This document shows positions 26,501 through 38,867 of a DNA stretch of 64,000 nt, one piece after another. Source of the DNA: Eudromia elegans. Lineage: Eukaryota > Chordata > Aves > Tinamiformes > Tinamidae. Position 1 is the first letter of the stretch. Every line of letters begins with the position of its first letter. The translations under genes and the position numbers were made by a program. The notes beneath the pieces are model-generated. The model had not been told where the DNA came from and did no database searches. It saw only the letters and a list, made by a program, of their open reading frames with translations. The stretch spans positions 2,586,206-2,650,205 of the forward strand of contig PTEX01000012.1 in the NCBI GenBank assembly GCA_003342815.1, read 5' to 3'.

Positions 26501-29370
26501 TGAAAGATGTGCAGCTGGAAAGGATCTGGAGATGGATCATGAGCAGATGGTGCGGCAGCAGGAACTGCAGCAGAATTGGCTCTTGCTGTCAAAGGAAAGG
26601 ACATTTCTCCATTGTACAACTCTATGACACAGAAAGAGAAATGTGACTTTGGACTGACAGAGCATCAAGCTTGGCTCTGCTACCAACCAACCAGGGTTCT
26701 TTTTACTGCATAGGGAATGGTTCCAGAGGCAATAAAAACAGCAAGTTTTTTTTAGCGTGTCTGTGCCTAAAAGTTCAGCTTATGTACATTTAAGAAGCTG
26801 GGCTCCCAAGCACTGTGCAGTGTGTTGATATACACATTAATATTTGACACTTTTCTTTGCATTAGTTATTATTACTCGTACCACTGGTAGGTAAATGTTA
26901 CCAGAGACGTCAGGAACTTGCTGTGTCCTGTAACAGATGCCAAAGACAAAAAGAGCAAGAGCCAATCCTTGCATACAAAAGCACACAGAGCAAATATAAA
27001 CTGTTTGTTTCCCAGGAAGTAACACTGAGCATGTTTAGAGGTAGGGAATCACGTTTTAAATGATTAATCTGAAGGAGTGTACAGCGGAGCCCAGAAACAA
27101 ATGTGAACACGAACCTGAGTCCAATGCTTTCTCTTCCTTTGAACTGCCCATACCCTGCTTATTTATTGCTCCCTTACAGTGCACTTACTGCATTGCTGAG
27201 TTTTGAACAGCATCCTCTCTTCAAGGAAGTGCTAAAACAGCAAGCTCACTTGTTCTCAGAAAAATTAAGTCAAATTACAGAGGATTTGGGGAATACTCTC
27301 ACTAGAGAGAATTTTGCAGCAGTAGGGCTTTGTTTTTAACTAAAATGACTGAAAGACAATATTATCTGTAAGTTAGCCTTATCAATGGAGAACTTGCCTA
27401 GAAAATGCAATTTAGAACAGGACTGCTTAGTGTAGTGTATGGCTTTCAACAGGAAACCAATCCACAAGACTATTACTCCTGTGATAGAGTCCACAGCTGT
27501 AGAGACCACTGCATGATCCTTCAGCTTATCATAATCAAGATGTGGCCAAGAGAAGACTACACACTTGAGATTATTTATTGTGAACTTTAACATTGCTCTC
27601 TCTCCCTTGCTTCGCCCCAAATGTACTATGCAGTTTTGCCTTCTCTTCTACTTGGATGTACAGGAGGTCAGCATCAAGGAACGATGGCAAGGCAGAGAAA
27701 AGAGCAGCTATCTCAACAGAGTTAGCCCTCCTCGACCTCAGCATCGCTAACCCACAAGCACATGCTGTCATTCTCTTTTGGGGAGTGCTATGCAGTCATG
27801 TCCAGGGAGTGTACTTGCAACCTGCATGTTATTCATGGTTATACCCCTTTTGGAAATTCCTGCCAAATTTCTGAGATGCACTCTGAGGAGCCTGCCTAAC
27901 CTTTCAACATCAACAAAGTAACCAGAAACATCCTGTGTCTGTGATGAGGGCATCTGGAAAGCAGTTGCAGGAGCAGTGTCTCATACAGGTGGCTACAGCA
28001 TGATGGAACCGAGCTGCGACACCCCGTTTCTTATCAGAGCAGGCACCACACTCATGGGCAGTGAATCAGTGCGGGTTAAGCTGACTGCAACGCTCAGCTC
28101 CTGGCTTGCTCTCCCGGCAGCACAGGAGATGCGTGTGCAATCAAGATACCTGTGCAATCACAGGTAGCTAAACCAGCGGCAGTAACTATAAGCTTTTGTC
28201 TTCCCTACAGTGTAACATTGTAACATAATACACTGTAAGTTAGGAACACATTAGGATATATACATCACAAGTTGTCAAACCTTCTCACGATTATCATCAG
28301 CTCTCACTATTGCACCACTAAAAGCTAATAATCTGGAGTAACTGGCATCTCTAGGAAAAGCTGGTTTTGAAAAATGAAGAATTAAAGGAGCTGGGTAGAA
28401 AAGGTGGCCTATCCCATTCCAGGCCTGCCACTGGGGAATGACTCTTCTCAGCTCAAGGAGAGATCAGAGAGAATTTCTGCAAAGTAGAAACCAACTCTTG
28501 CTTTTTAAGCATCATGCAACACAAATTATCAAAAGCAGTCCAGATATTTCAGGGAAAAACAATCTACCTTCACATTGTAAAATGGATGTGACTTTGGAAA
28601 GCTTTACTCTAACCAACAGTTCTGTGGCTGCCCTGAGAGCACAAAATAGCGATGTAACTCAGAACCACTATGCGGAAATGAAAATGAGTAATTCCTCTTC
28701 ACACTACTGGTGGAGGACTTGCTCAGCTGATTTAGCCTGATAATCTATTAAAACTGCCCATAAACTCTAATTCTGGTCTGCAGCACTACTGTGCTACGTG
28801 CTGTACAAGCCCAGCTGACACAGTTTGCCTGCTTTAAAAGGCCAAGTTAGCACCCACAGGCACACACGGAGAGGTTTTCGGTGAGTACGATGGACAGCGG
28901 TAGCAATACAGGAGCTGCCACTGCATTTCTGTGAGCTGCGCGACAAAGACCAAAGGAGGTCTTTGGAGGAGGACAGCGAGGCAGCACAAGGCCAGCAAAA
29001 GGGGTGAGGAATTAGGCTTCAATCATCAGCTCAAGTTCAATATGCCTAAACATCTACAAGAAAATAATGAGATGGCAAAAGAAGAGGGGCTTGTTTTGAA
29101 ACAACAAACGGGGATGGAGGTAGGAAGCATAAACTAACTTTGGATACCTAACACAAAGTGACAGCATGACAGCAGAGAGGAACAGGCTGAGAAGGGCTTG
29201 TCTGTTAAAGCAACAGGGACATGGATTAGATATGGACTAGATCTCCCTTGGCCGCAAGGGAAGCACCAGCACCCAGCACATATAGATGCCTGCATATGAA
29301 CTCTATCACATCTGCGTGCATTGCAGGCTGAAGTGCACAGTTGCATTTAATGCTTTGCACACATATGTAC

Positions 29371-29410
<40 letters not shown>

Positions 29411-32400
29411 TGTCTTCCAAAAGGACATAAGTGCAGTCATTGGAAAAAGCATTTGCATAAGTTTTCTGTGGCCCAAATAAATCCAACCATACTCAATTAA
29501 ATCCAACCATACTCAATTAAAGAATAACAGCAGGTAAGTTGGTAACAGGATCTTCTCATGCTGTGAAATTATAGGGAAAAAAAATCAACACCAGCATTTT
29601 TTTTCTGAATTACATTCAATTTTAAGGTAAATTCTAAACTCATAAAGAGCATTAAGGAAATACAGAAGATAGCAAGGAGACTGACCTATTTCATCCGTCT
29701 CCTTTATGGGCTGAAAATAACAGTAAAACAGGTAACACAATTACAACTCTTTCTCCAAAGTGGACACTGGCACCTTATGAGTGAGGTGAAAAGCCAAGTT
29801 ATGCAGGGACTATGTATATAGGGGCAATATACATCAGATTTTATGTTACCATTTGCTACAGCAGTGATTAAGAACTGAAACAACAGTCAAAGCAGTACTT
29901 AAATGTACAGTTAAATATATACAGAGGACAGTTTAAGCAAACAGGAATAAACTGGTGTTTTAGATACTAAGACTAGATACTAAGCCTCTTTTTTGAAATT
30001 CTGGGAGATATTTGATTTTTCACAGAAATAATAATATTATTTTAGTAATGAGTATATTAGGAAGAAAAATCCTTCAGGAGGCTCTACAAAAATATTAAAT
30101 ATTAAAAAAAAGCAAAAATAAGCATATTGCTAAAAACAAAAGTATAAAGACTAAGAAACACTCCCTTATTTTGCTAAATAATGGAAAGCAAAGGCACTTC
30201 TTAGCCAGACATTCACATCCCAGAATGTTGCTTAAATATCATGTGGTTATAAAAAAAAAAAAAAATCACTAGGCTTATAGAAAAACTATTGCTACATATG
30301 GAAATAAAAAAGAATACTAAGAGCTACAAGAGCTACTCCTTTAGCAGGTATGATTTGTGGCTATATTTAAGACAATATTTGCAGGATGGAAGTCACAGTG
30401 CATTTCAGACCACTAGCTCTTAGAGCTCTTACTCCCTTATTAGAATTTGATTATTTGCTTAGCAGCTAGCATGGAAATTGAATTTTACAGTGCGGTTTGC
30501 TAGTTTGACCTGTCTGAACCGCTATTTGAGAAAGAGCAAGGAAAACCACTGTGCCTGCAGATGAGTTTTATTCACAGGCAGAACACCTTCCAACAATCAT
30601 TGAATAAAAAGGTAATCGCCAAAGTCAGAGAAACGATGAACCACAGAACACCTTGGCCTTGGTACTCCCGTCTAAAAGGGACCATGCTTATACCTTAAAG
30701 CTTTTACATAGCTTTTATTACTGCTTTTGCAGTGATCCTAAAGACAATCGTCAAAGCCCAGGATCAGACTGTGCCAAGTTTTCCAAAGACCTGCTGCAAA
30801 AACACCTTGCTCCCCCTACTCACAGGTAACCCAGTCCCTTTTCCAGCATACGTATTCCCAGGACACATCTTCCATGAGCATAACTCTGACATAAGGGAAT
30901 AGAAAGAAAACTTTTTGAGAGACTCTCTACCACACTGGCTCGGGAGGCAAGTAGCATTCACTGAAGCCTGGACTGTTAAACATCAATTTTAAGATGTACA
31001 AGAGCATAAGTGTGAATTTTGGTGATGGTGAAGACAAAAATTATCTCAGTGGACAATTATTTTTCTTTCAAGGTCCTAAACGGCCCAATAACTTTTGCAG
31101 TCAGCACTATTCGGCCAGATGAAAAAAAAATAATAGTAATATATTGAAAAAATACATAAAACTGTTAGATATCTATGATGTCTAATGCAATCTAACGACT
31201 GAACAGAGCAGGTCATGCTCTATATTTTTGCAATATGTATTGTATACATGGCAGGGAAAAGGTTACTGTGATTCGTACTAGGTTGTTGTGGTTTTAGGAA
31301 GGTAATTAAAAATATAGGGAGCTAAGTCCACAAGTTGTTTCACTGTTGACAAAATCTAACAAGAAGTTTCTAATTTTTACTAAAACAGAGATAAATAACA
31401 GGTTTATGTCACTCTTCTGTTTCAGTTTCTTTTATCAAAGGGTTCTGGCAAGATGATGCAAGGTTGAGAGGCAACATGGACTTAATATTCATTGAAAATT
31501 TTAATTGTACCTTGGGAGCGTTCATTCATAGCTTAGCAAAACATTTTTTAAAATCAAAGGTTCTAATTTTATACTTCCTCCAAAGTTGCACTAAAGCGGA
31601 ATTATAAATAGGAGCATCGTTCTGAGTGGACGAAGTTCACAATACACTTTTCCTCACATCTCTCATTTTTGAATGCCAAGCCTGTCATGCAAAGCTCCAG
31701 AAACACAGCCGCCAGCACTGGCTCATGCACTGTAAATCAGTCTCTTCCTAGCACTAATTACCCGAAGCAGCTCTTATCCTCCATTTGATCTTTAGCATCC
31801 AAGAAATCTCTTCTTCAAAGAGCAACTCAACCAAAGCATGCAGTCTCATCCACTCCTCACAAGGCAGATGTTCCACTAGCCTCATGATCTTTGTAGCGCT
31901 ACAGCAGCTCCATGTCGCTCTTGTACTAGGGAGTCCAGAATGAAACATTTCTTTAAGAAAAGCTTATTTTGCATCATGTGCACATTCAGCTATTAACGTC
32001 CCATCAGTTTCTGCATAATACTTACAACTACCATAGAACTACTTTGACTGGGAAAGCTGAAGACTTTATATAAACCATAGGTGATGTTTCCACCACCTTA
32101 GGCGGTGAAGGGGGATTTCCCCTCGGGGGATTTCATCATAATCCCCCAAAGAGGCAGAAGGAAAACCTGTACCTTAAAAAAGAGTTTGGCTCCACAGCTC
32201 CTTAGAGCAGCCTAGTGTAGGGAAGCCAGAGAATGACCTGAAGAGGTGGCTGCCCATGTATTCCCAGGAAGATTCAGGGGAAAATTCAGCTGGAAACTTT
32301 TTAATGAAAAGTGCTCTCATAAAACACTAGCTTCCAAAGAGCACGGCCTCCATGGCAGAACACAAGCTTTGATGAAAACATATTTCTAAAAGCTAAAAAC

Positions 32401-35400
32401 ATAATTCAATTTTCACTCTTTTCAGGATAAATATTTTAATTTCATATTTAAAAAACAGCTCATTATTTAACACAAAAGAGAGTTAGAAGTGTCAAAAAAT
32501 GAACAAAGCAGTTTAGCTCAAGGTGTAAGTTTTCGGAATTTTGGTTCATAAGCAATGGATTTTTGTGAGTGGACCTTTTACTTCACCTTGGAATGAAAGA
32601 TTGTTGCTATTGTCCTCTTAAAGCAACATTTCCCTCAGAGTGAGGACTGCAGGTTTCATCTTGCCTTAAGTGCTAGTTTTGACACCTTTTGCACTTAATT
32701 CTCTGCAAGTGCATAGATCACAAGAACTTTTTAAACAAATACAGTCAAATCAGACAGCAAATCTGACCTCTCATTTATTTTCAGGAAAAAAAACCCACCC
32801 TGTACTTTTAACACTAGAAGAACAAAGAACTTTTACTTCATCTTGGGAATTAAGAAACTGATATTAGACTCCAAGTGACCTCTGAAGGATACCAAGTTTG
32901 TCATTGTTTATCTCACACTTTGCTAAATTCATAATGAAAACAACTGCAAAATTTGCCAATTTTAAGTTTATACCACAGCTTTGTTTCTACAGTGAAGAAT
33001 ACCAGCAAGAGAAGATGACACTTCTAATCATCCAGCCAAGGTCTTTAATATAGAGTTGACTCTTTGTGGGTGACCTCCATAGCTGCATGAAACTCACTGA
33101 AGAACCGAACTTGCTGTCTTCACAAGGCATCAACACCTTGCTGCTCTGTGCTCCACTCTGATATTGTGCTTGACAACACTCACACTTCCCTCTCTCCACA
33201 CTCACTAACACAAATTCAGAATACCTGACCCAATTTACATTAGCAAATACAAAACCTAACACAAAACTCTTTATTGCGCTGTGAGCCCATGCACTGAGAC
33301 AAGCGATGCTGTTCACAGCCCACCTCCTCCACACAAGGGCTAAAGGGATATGCAAGCAATCTTCAGTCCCATGCAATGCTACATGCTTCCAGGTATGCTG
33401 CAATCTTGGCTGGCTGAAGCTGAACGAAATATAATCAAATAGCACTTAACTGTATAAAAGCATATATACAACTGTATATTGCTCTTTAAAGTTTCTCTCA
33501 TGATATTTTAAAGCATCACACAATTTATTACCAATGCTGGATAACACTGAGTTAGTTGATAAAAGACCTACCTTTAGAGTCATTTTTTCCCATGCACAGC
33601 CTAAACCCAAGGGCATGTAAACTGTATCACTCGGCTCAGACAAACTGCAGCCTGCTGGTCAATGCTGCTTACAGACCAAGAGCACAGCCATGTCACTGCT
33701 GTGCCAAGCTCAGGCACCAGTCCTCATTTGATTTCTTCTAAATACAGGCTCTGTGCTCTCCTTTTTCTGGCTGCCCCATTACTCCACTCCATGCAAACCA
33801 GCACAAGGCACGGAATGGATTACAACCCTCTTGATTAGCAGCTCTCTTGGCCACGTCCACATCTTGACTCTCAAGTAACATGGAGAGCCTTCACTGTGCA
33901 TTTTAACTACCAGTTTGCCGACAACACCATTCAACAAAAATCAACAGCAATAGGTTTTTTAGTTACATCTTCCTGGCTACAAGGAGGAAAGTGGCTATAA
34001 GGAAAACTCCCCTGGGGGAGGAGAAAAGACCGCTTAGTGCTTCACTGGCTTTGGTAACAGCTTACCAAGCAACAAAAGATGATTATCACATTTTCAAGCT
34101 CGTGATTCTATTTCTTCCCATTTCCTCTTTCTCATAGAAAAGCATGCAATAAAAATGTAAAGAACCACTAATTAAAAAAGACATGCATCATTTCTTTCTG
34201 TATTCATTTCAAAAAGCTATAAGATCCATTTAAATTACGAAATTCTTACCACACATGAAGGATAAAGGCCTGCAGTACAACTAAGCACGCAAATATAAAT
34301 GAGTTAACAGAGAGAACTACATAAGTGAAATATACAGCACCTTGATTCATTTGAGCATGACTCATAAGAAACCAGCCTCCATAAGAAGCAAAGCACCTAT
34401 TATACCTGCACCAGTAGGACCACATTTTTGATAGATCAATTAAACAGTTTGTGCTATAAAAAAGTGTTGAAGCAAATCAATCTGGCATCAAATATCAACA
34501 CTACTGAGTACAATTTAAGCCATATTATTACTCTAACATCTGGAAAATGAGCCACATCTTTCCAAATGAATGATCTGTTTCACTTCCACTTGGAAAACTA
34601 CAGAAGAGTTGGAGATGAACACCACAAGTTCAGAAGAGTTCCTCTTTTAATCACAAGCACAGCAACAAAAAATGCACAGATCCTAGTGTTTTATATTCTT
34701 AATACAGAAAGTCCTTTCCTCAAATATATGTCAGACTTTTGAGTAAGGAACATATTAAAATAAGTTAAAAATGTAGCCACTAACTTATCACATGAAGATT
34801 CAGGGCTTTGCTGTTATTGTTTGTTTTGTTTTTTGAATAAGAAATGAAAAGAATTAAACCACACTGTAGCAGAGAGTTTCTGTGGTAAGACACATGCACA
34901 CATCTGCAAGAGAAACTGGGATGCAAGAGGAAACAACATGCATAACTTCATGTGGATACATTGCTAGGCACATACACAAGTGTTTGCCCCTACTTAAGGC
35001 ACGCATTCGAAGCACAACAGTCAATTCAACTGGCACATCTTAAAAGTTGGATTATGGGCATTGCTGTATTAAAGCTGTTTTGTAAAGTTGCACACAACCT
35101 TTCACAGTAATATTTACAGCTTCCTATTTATTTAAGAAACTTGCATCCTATGAACTAAAATGGAGTCTCCTTCTCTGGAGTCTCCTTCTCTGGAGATCTT
35201 CAAACCCTGCCTGGATGCGACCCTGTGCCACGTGCTGTAGGGATCACTGCCTGAGCAGGGGAGTTGAACTAGATGATCTCTAGAGGTCACTTCCAATCTC
35301 AACCATTCTGAGATTCTGTGAAAATTCACATACGCGTCTGTCATGGTCTCATAACTACTGCGGGAGCCAGAGGGATTGAGAAAACTGGTAAGCAGATAAC

Positions 35401-38400
35401 TAGTGCGAGCAGAGAGCGACACTCGGAAAAGGGAGCAAGGAAAAACACAAGAAAGACCCAGTATGATATGCTGAGGCACCACATGCACCAACATGGCACC
35501 TCGCAGGCCCTGGCACCCGCCAGCTCCAGCCACTGCTGCCTTTCTACCTATGGAGATAGAAAGATGAGACAGCTGAGTGATGCACTCGGTGATCACAAAC
35601 TCTACTATTAACTAACTACACAGACATAGTTAGACATCAAATTACTCAGCCTCGCTGGCAGGTGCACCTGAGTAAGTCACCACCTCCACTGCCTGCAGTG
35701 AGTTACTGATCTCAAGCACAAACAAGCCATTTGTCAGCATTTGTTCACCTGCTCCATATATGGAGCCAAACACTTTGTGTGAACATTTATTTACCAGTTT
35801 TAATCATTTCATCTAGTTATTGTCTAACCACATTTGCAAAGTACTTTAACTTCAAATTAAAGGAAGAATGTGAAAAACATCAACCTCTGAAAGCGGAAGA
35901 GACAAACCTCAAACTCCACAGGAGATAAAACATTCTGTCTCCCTCTGCTGGCTCTGCACTACATCAGACCAGGAGGAGAAATGGGGGGGGGGGCGGAAAG
36001 AAGTGGTGAAAAAAGAAGGCAAAAACCACAAACAGAAAAATATTTACGATCACAAGACATTAAATTCTGCACTAAAATTTTTTTATAAGAAATGAGAGAC
36101 TATTACTGAATGTTCTTGATATAATTTCAACGCATTTTATAATGAAACAGATTCAAGTATCCCTGCTTGCCCTCAGCTGACTGAGCCATAACCATGTTGC
36201 TGAATGACTTATCCTTAGATAATACACACTTTTTATTAAAAGGATAGATCAAGTTTGCAATTCAAAGAAATTTTGGGTTGCAATTTCATTATTCAAACTT
36301 AATAATACGAGCAAGTCTATCCCCATACAAAAACAGGGAGAAATTAATGAGATGACTTCTGCATGTTATTTGGACAATAGTGGCAAAAGTAATGGACAAA
36401 ATCATTTTTGATACAAATACCTTTGCTTATTTTCTACTGAACTGTGCCTGTGATGCCAGCAGAAACAGTGTTCTCTGCTTGCTAGGATGGATTTAAAACA
36501 GTTTAAAATATTTGAAATAGTGCTCCAGAAAAACTGAATTCTTGCTCTTCCAAATAAATCAAAATTACAAGAGAAAGATGCATGGACCTTGAAACTATAT
36601 TTAGCACCAGACCATCAGCGTGATTTCCCTCCTACCGATTTACTTCATACAAGTTTAAAATTTGTAGTAAAATAACCATTTTTTTATATGAAACCGGTCA
36701 GTTATTTACCTTAGATAACCAAACTAGTGTACTATACTGCTCTTAGATACTCATATATCTACCAGAGGAATTTATCCATCATCCAACAGAGCTGCAGCTA
36801 CTCACACTTCTGATCAAAATGTGCCCTCTGCAGCGAGTTTTATTTTGCACGGTGTTTTGCTCACAAGCAAGTGTTACATGTCAGCTACCCGTGATTGGGA
36901 CTGACAACATCAAGAAGAACCCAGGAGGTGCTGACAGAGCCAGTACCAGCCAGTGACTCTTTCCTCTTACCCAGCTGTTCTACCTGTTCTGAAGCCCTGC
37001 TGGGTCCTGTGCCAGGCCTCTTCCACAGGCCGAGCAGAGACTGAGAGCCAGCAGAGCAGGCCCCTGCACAGCTTTCCATGGAGTCTGCAGAACTTCAATG
37101 TATTGAACTCAACAATTCTGACAAAACAATGCTAGACTTGGCACCAAGACAGGTTTTCACTTGTTTTGAAACAGTACTGTTTGCATTTGGTGTGTACAGC
37201 TAGTATTCAAGCATATGAATGGGGTCTTAACGATAACTGAAGACTTAAATTCTATCCCTACATTGAGATTTCACTACTGCCACACTGTTAATTTTTCCTA
37301 CGTTTTAAAGTGAATTTCTTATTGTTTCATCGCATTAACTGTCGGAGACTTTTTATTTGTTTAAGTTAGAAGTGGAGACAATGGATGTTTCCACTGCCAG
37401 CACAATAATTGTGATGATACTTTAGGGCTTCACTACATACGTGGCAGCTAAAGTCTTAAGGCAGAAATCACTTTTTCCTAGCTATTCATTCCTACTTCTC
37501 CCAGCATCTTCTGCATTATGCACAGAACTGAATCAGGGAACCTCTCCAAAGAGAGAGAAGAAAAAAGGAAAAAAAAAAAATTACTTCTAATTGGATAACC
37601 TCTCCAGTGTGGTTCATTATATATCCAGGAGAAGTACATAATAAATATAATATTTTTGTACTCATATTTAAAGAAATATTTATTGACATTTATTGAAAGA
37701 GATTTAACACACCAATCTACATAAAAACTTCAGAAAGCCTACACACACGTGCATGGATATTAAGCAATAAACTGCATTACATTAAAATTTCTGCTGTCAT
37801 CTCAGTTATTACTAGTATTTAGAACATAATGATTCATTTCTTTCATCTAAGTATAAGAAAAGGTATCCAATATCTGCAAAACCACAACACATTTATATTA
37901 AGGATGAAACAGCATACCCCTTGGTGTCAACAGTATTTTACCTTACAGAGGTGGTCAGCATGTTCAGATCTTCAGAATTTACAGCCAAATCTTCTAAATA
38001 CTTAAGCAAACTCAAAATTCAAATAGTGTCATTTAAAAAGAGACTACAGGGTATTCACAGTGTTCACAGTAGCAAGAAGTCAATTATCAAGCTGTTCTTT
38101 AGTAGGAAAAAGAGAAAAACATTTAGTAGTGTATGTCAGACAAGAATGTTAATGTTCAATTTTAAGCGAAATGAAAAAGTACTTGTAAATACTTGGTAAT
38201 TAAGTTTCCTTGTGACAGACTAACTAAACTACATTAGCATATGCCACTACAGCAAGTTTTTGTGGGGTTTTTTTTTGTTTGTTTGTTATTTTGGTTTTTA
38301 ATTTTTACATGCACCTCAAAGCTACTACAGGCATTTTGGTGACGAGGCCATGCTTTATTTACTGTACCTGAACATTTCTGTACCTGTCACGCTGCATGTT

Positions 38401-38836
38401 AATGAAAAAAAATAAGATAGGGAATGTTAGATGATTTTCATATATCCTTCCTAAAGGCATTTTTTACAAACAACAAGACATTCAGTTTCACTGTAACAAA
38501 ACTAACAGAAGCACTACTGCATATCTTTAGATGATGACTCTGCCAAGTTAAGCAAAAAGATCTGCTGTGTTTGAACAAAAGACTAGACAGTTGAAAAGCA
38601 ACATTTCTCTTATTTCCCATGCATTCCTTTTGAAACCTCCCAAAACTGCCATCTGAGGAAAGGAGGTTTGTGTCACCGCTGTGCCTCACCTTGAGCCAAC
38701 ACAACAGAAAGGGGTTATGGACTGTTGGAAATGCTCAAGAAAGACTACACGGTGTCTACAGAACTGCCGCTTAGAAGAATTTTCACTGTTGTCATCTCCC
38801 TTAATGTCATACAAAAGTTAAAACATCGTATGCGCA

Positions 38837-38867
<31 letters not shown>

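Noticed and set aside
32987..33445. 152-codon minus-strand open frame in TBC1D30 intron 2
   Set aside because: No recognisable domain and no splice-site support for joining TBC1D30. It is within chance for a 64 kb six-frame scan.
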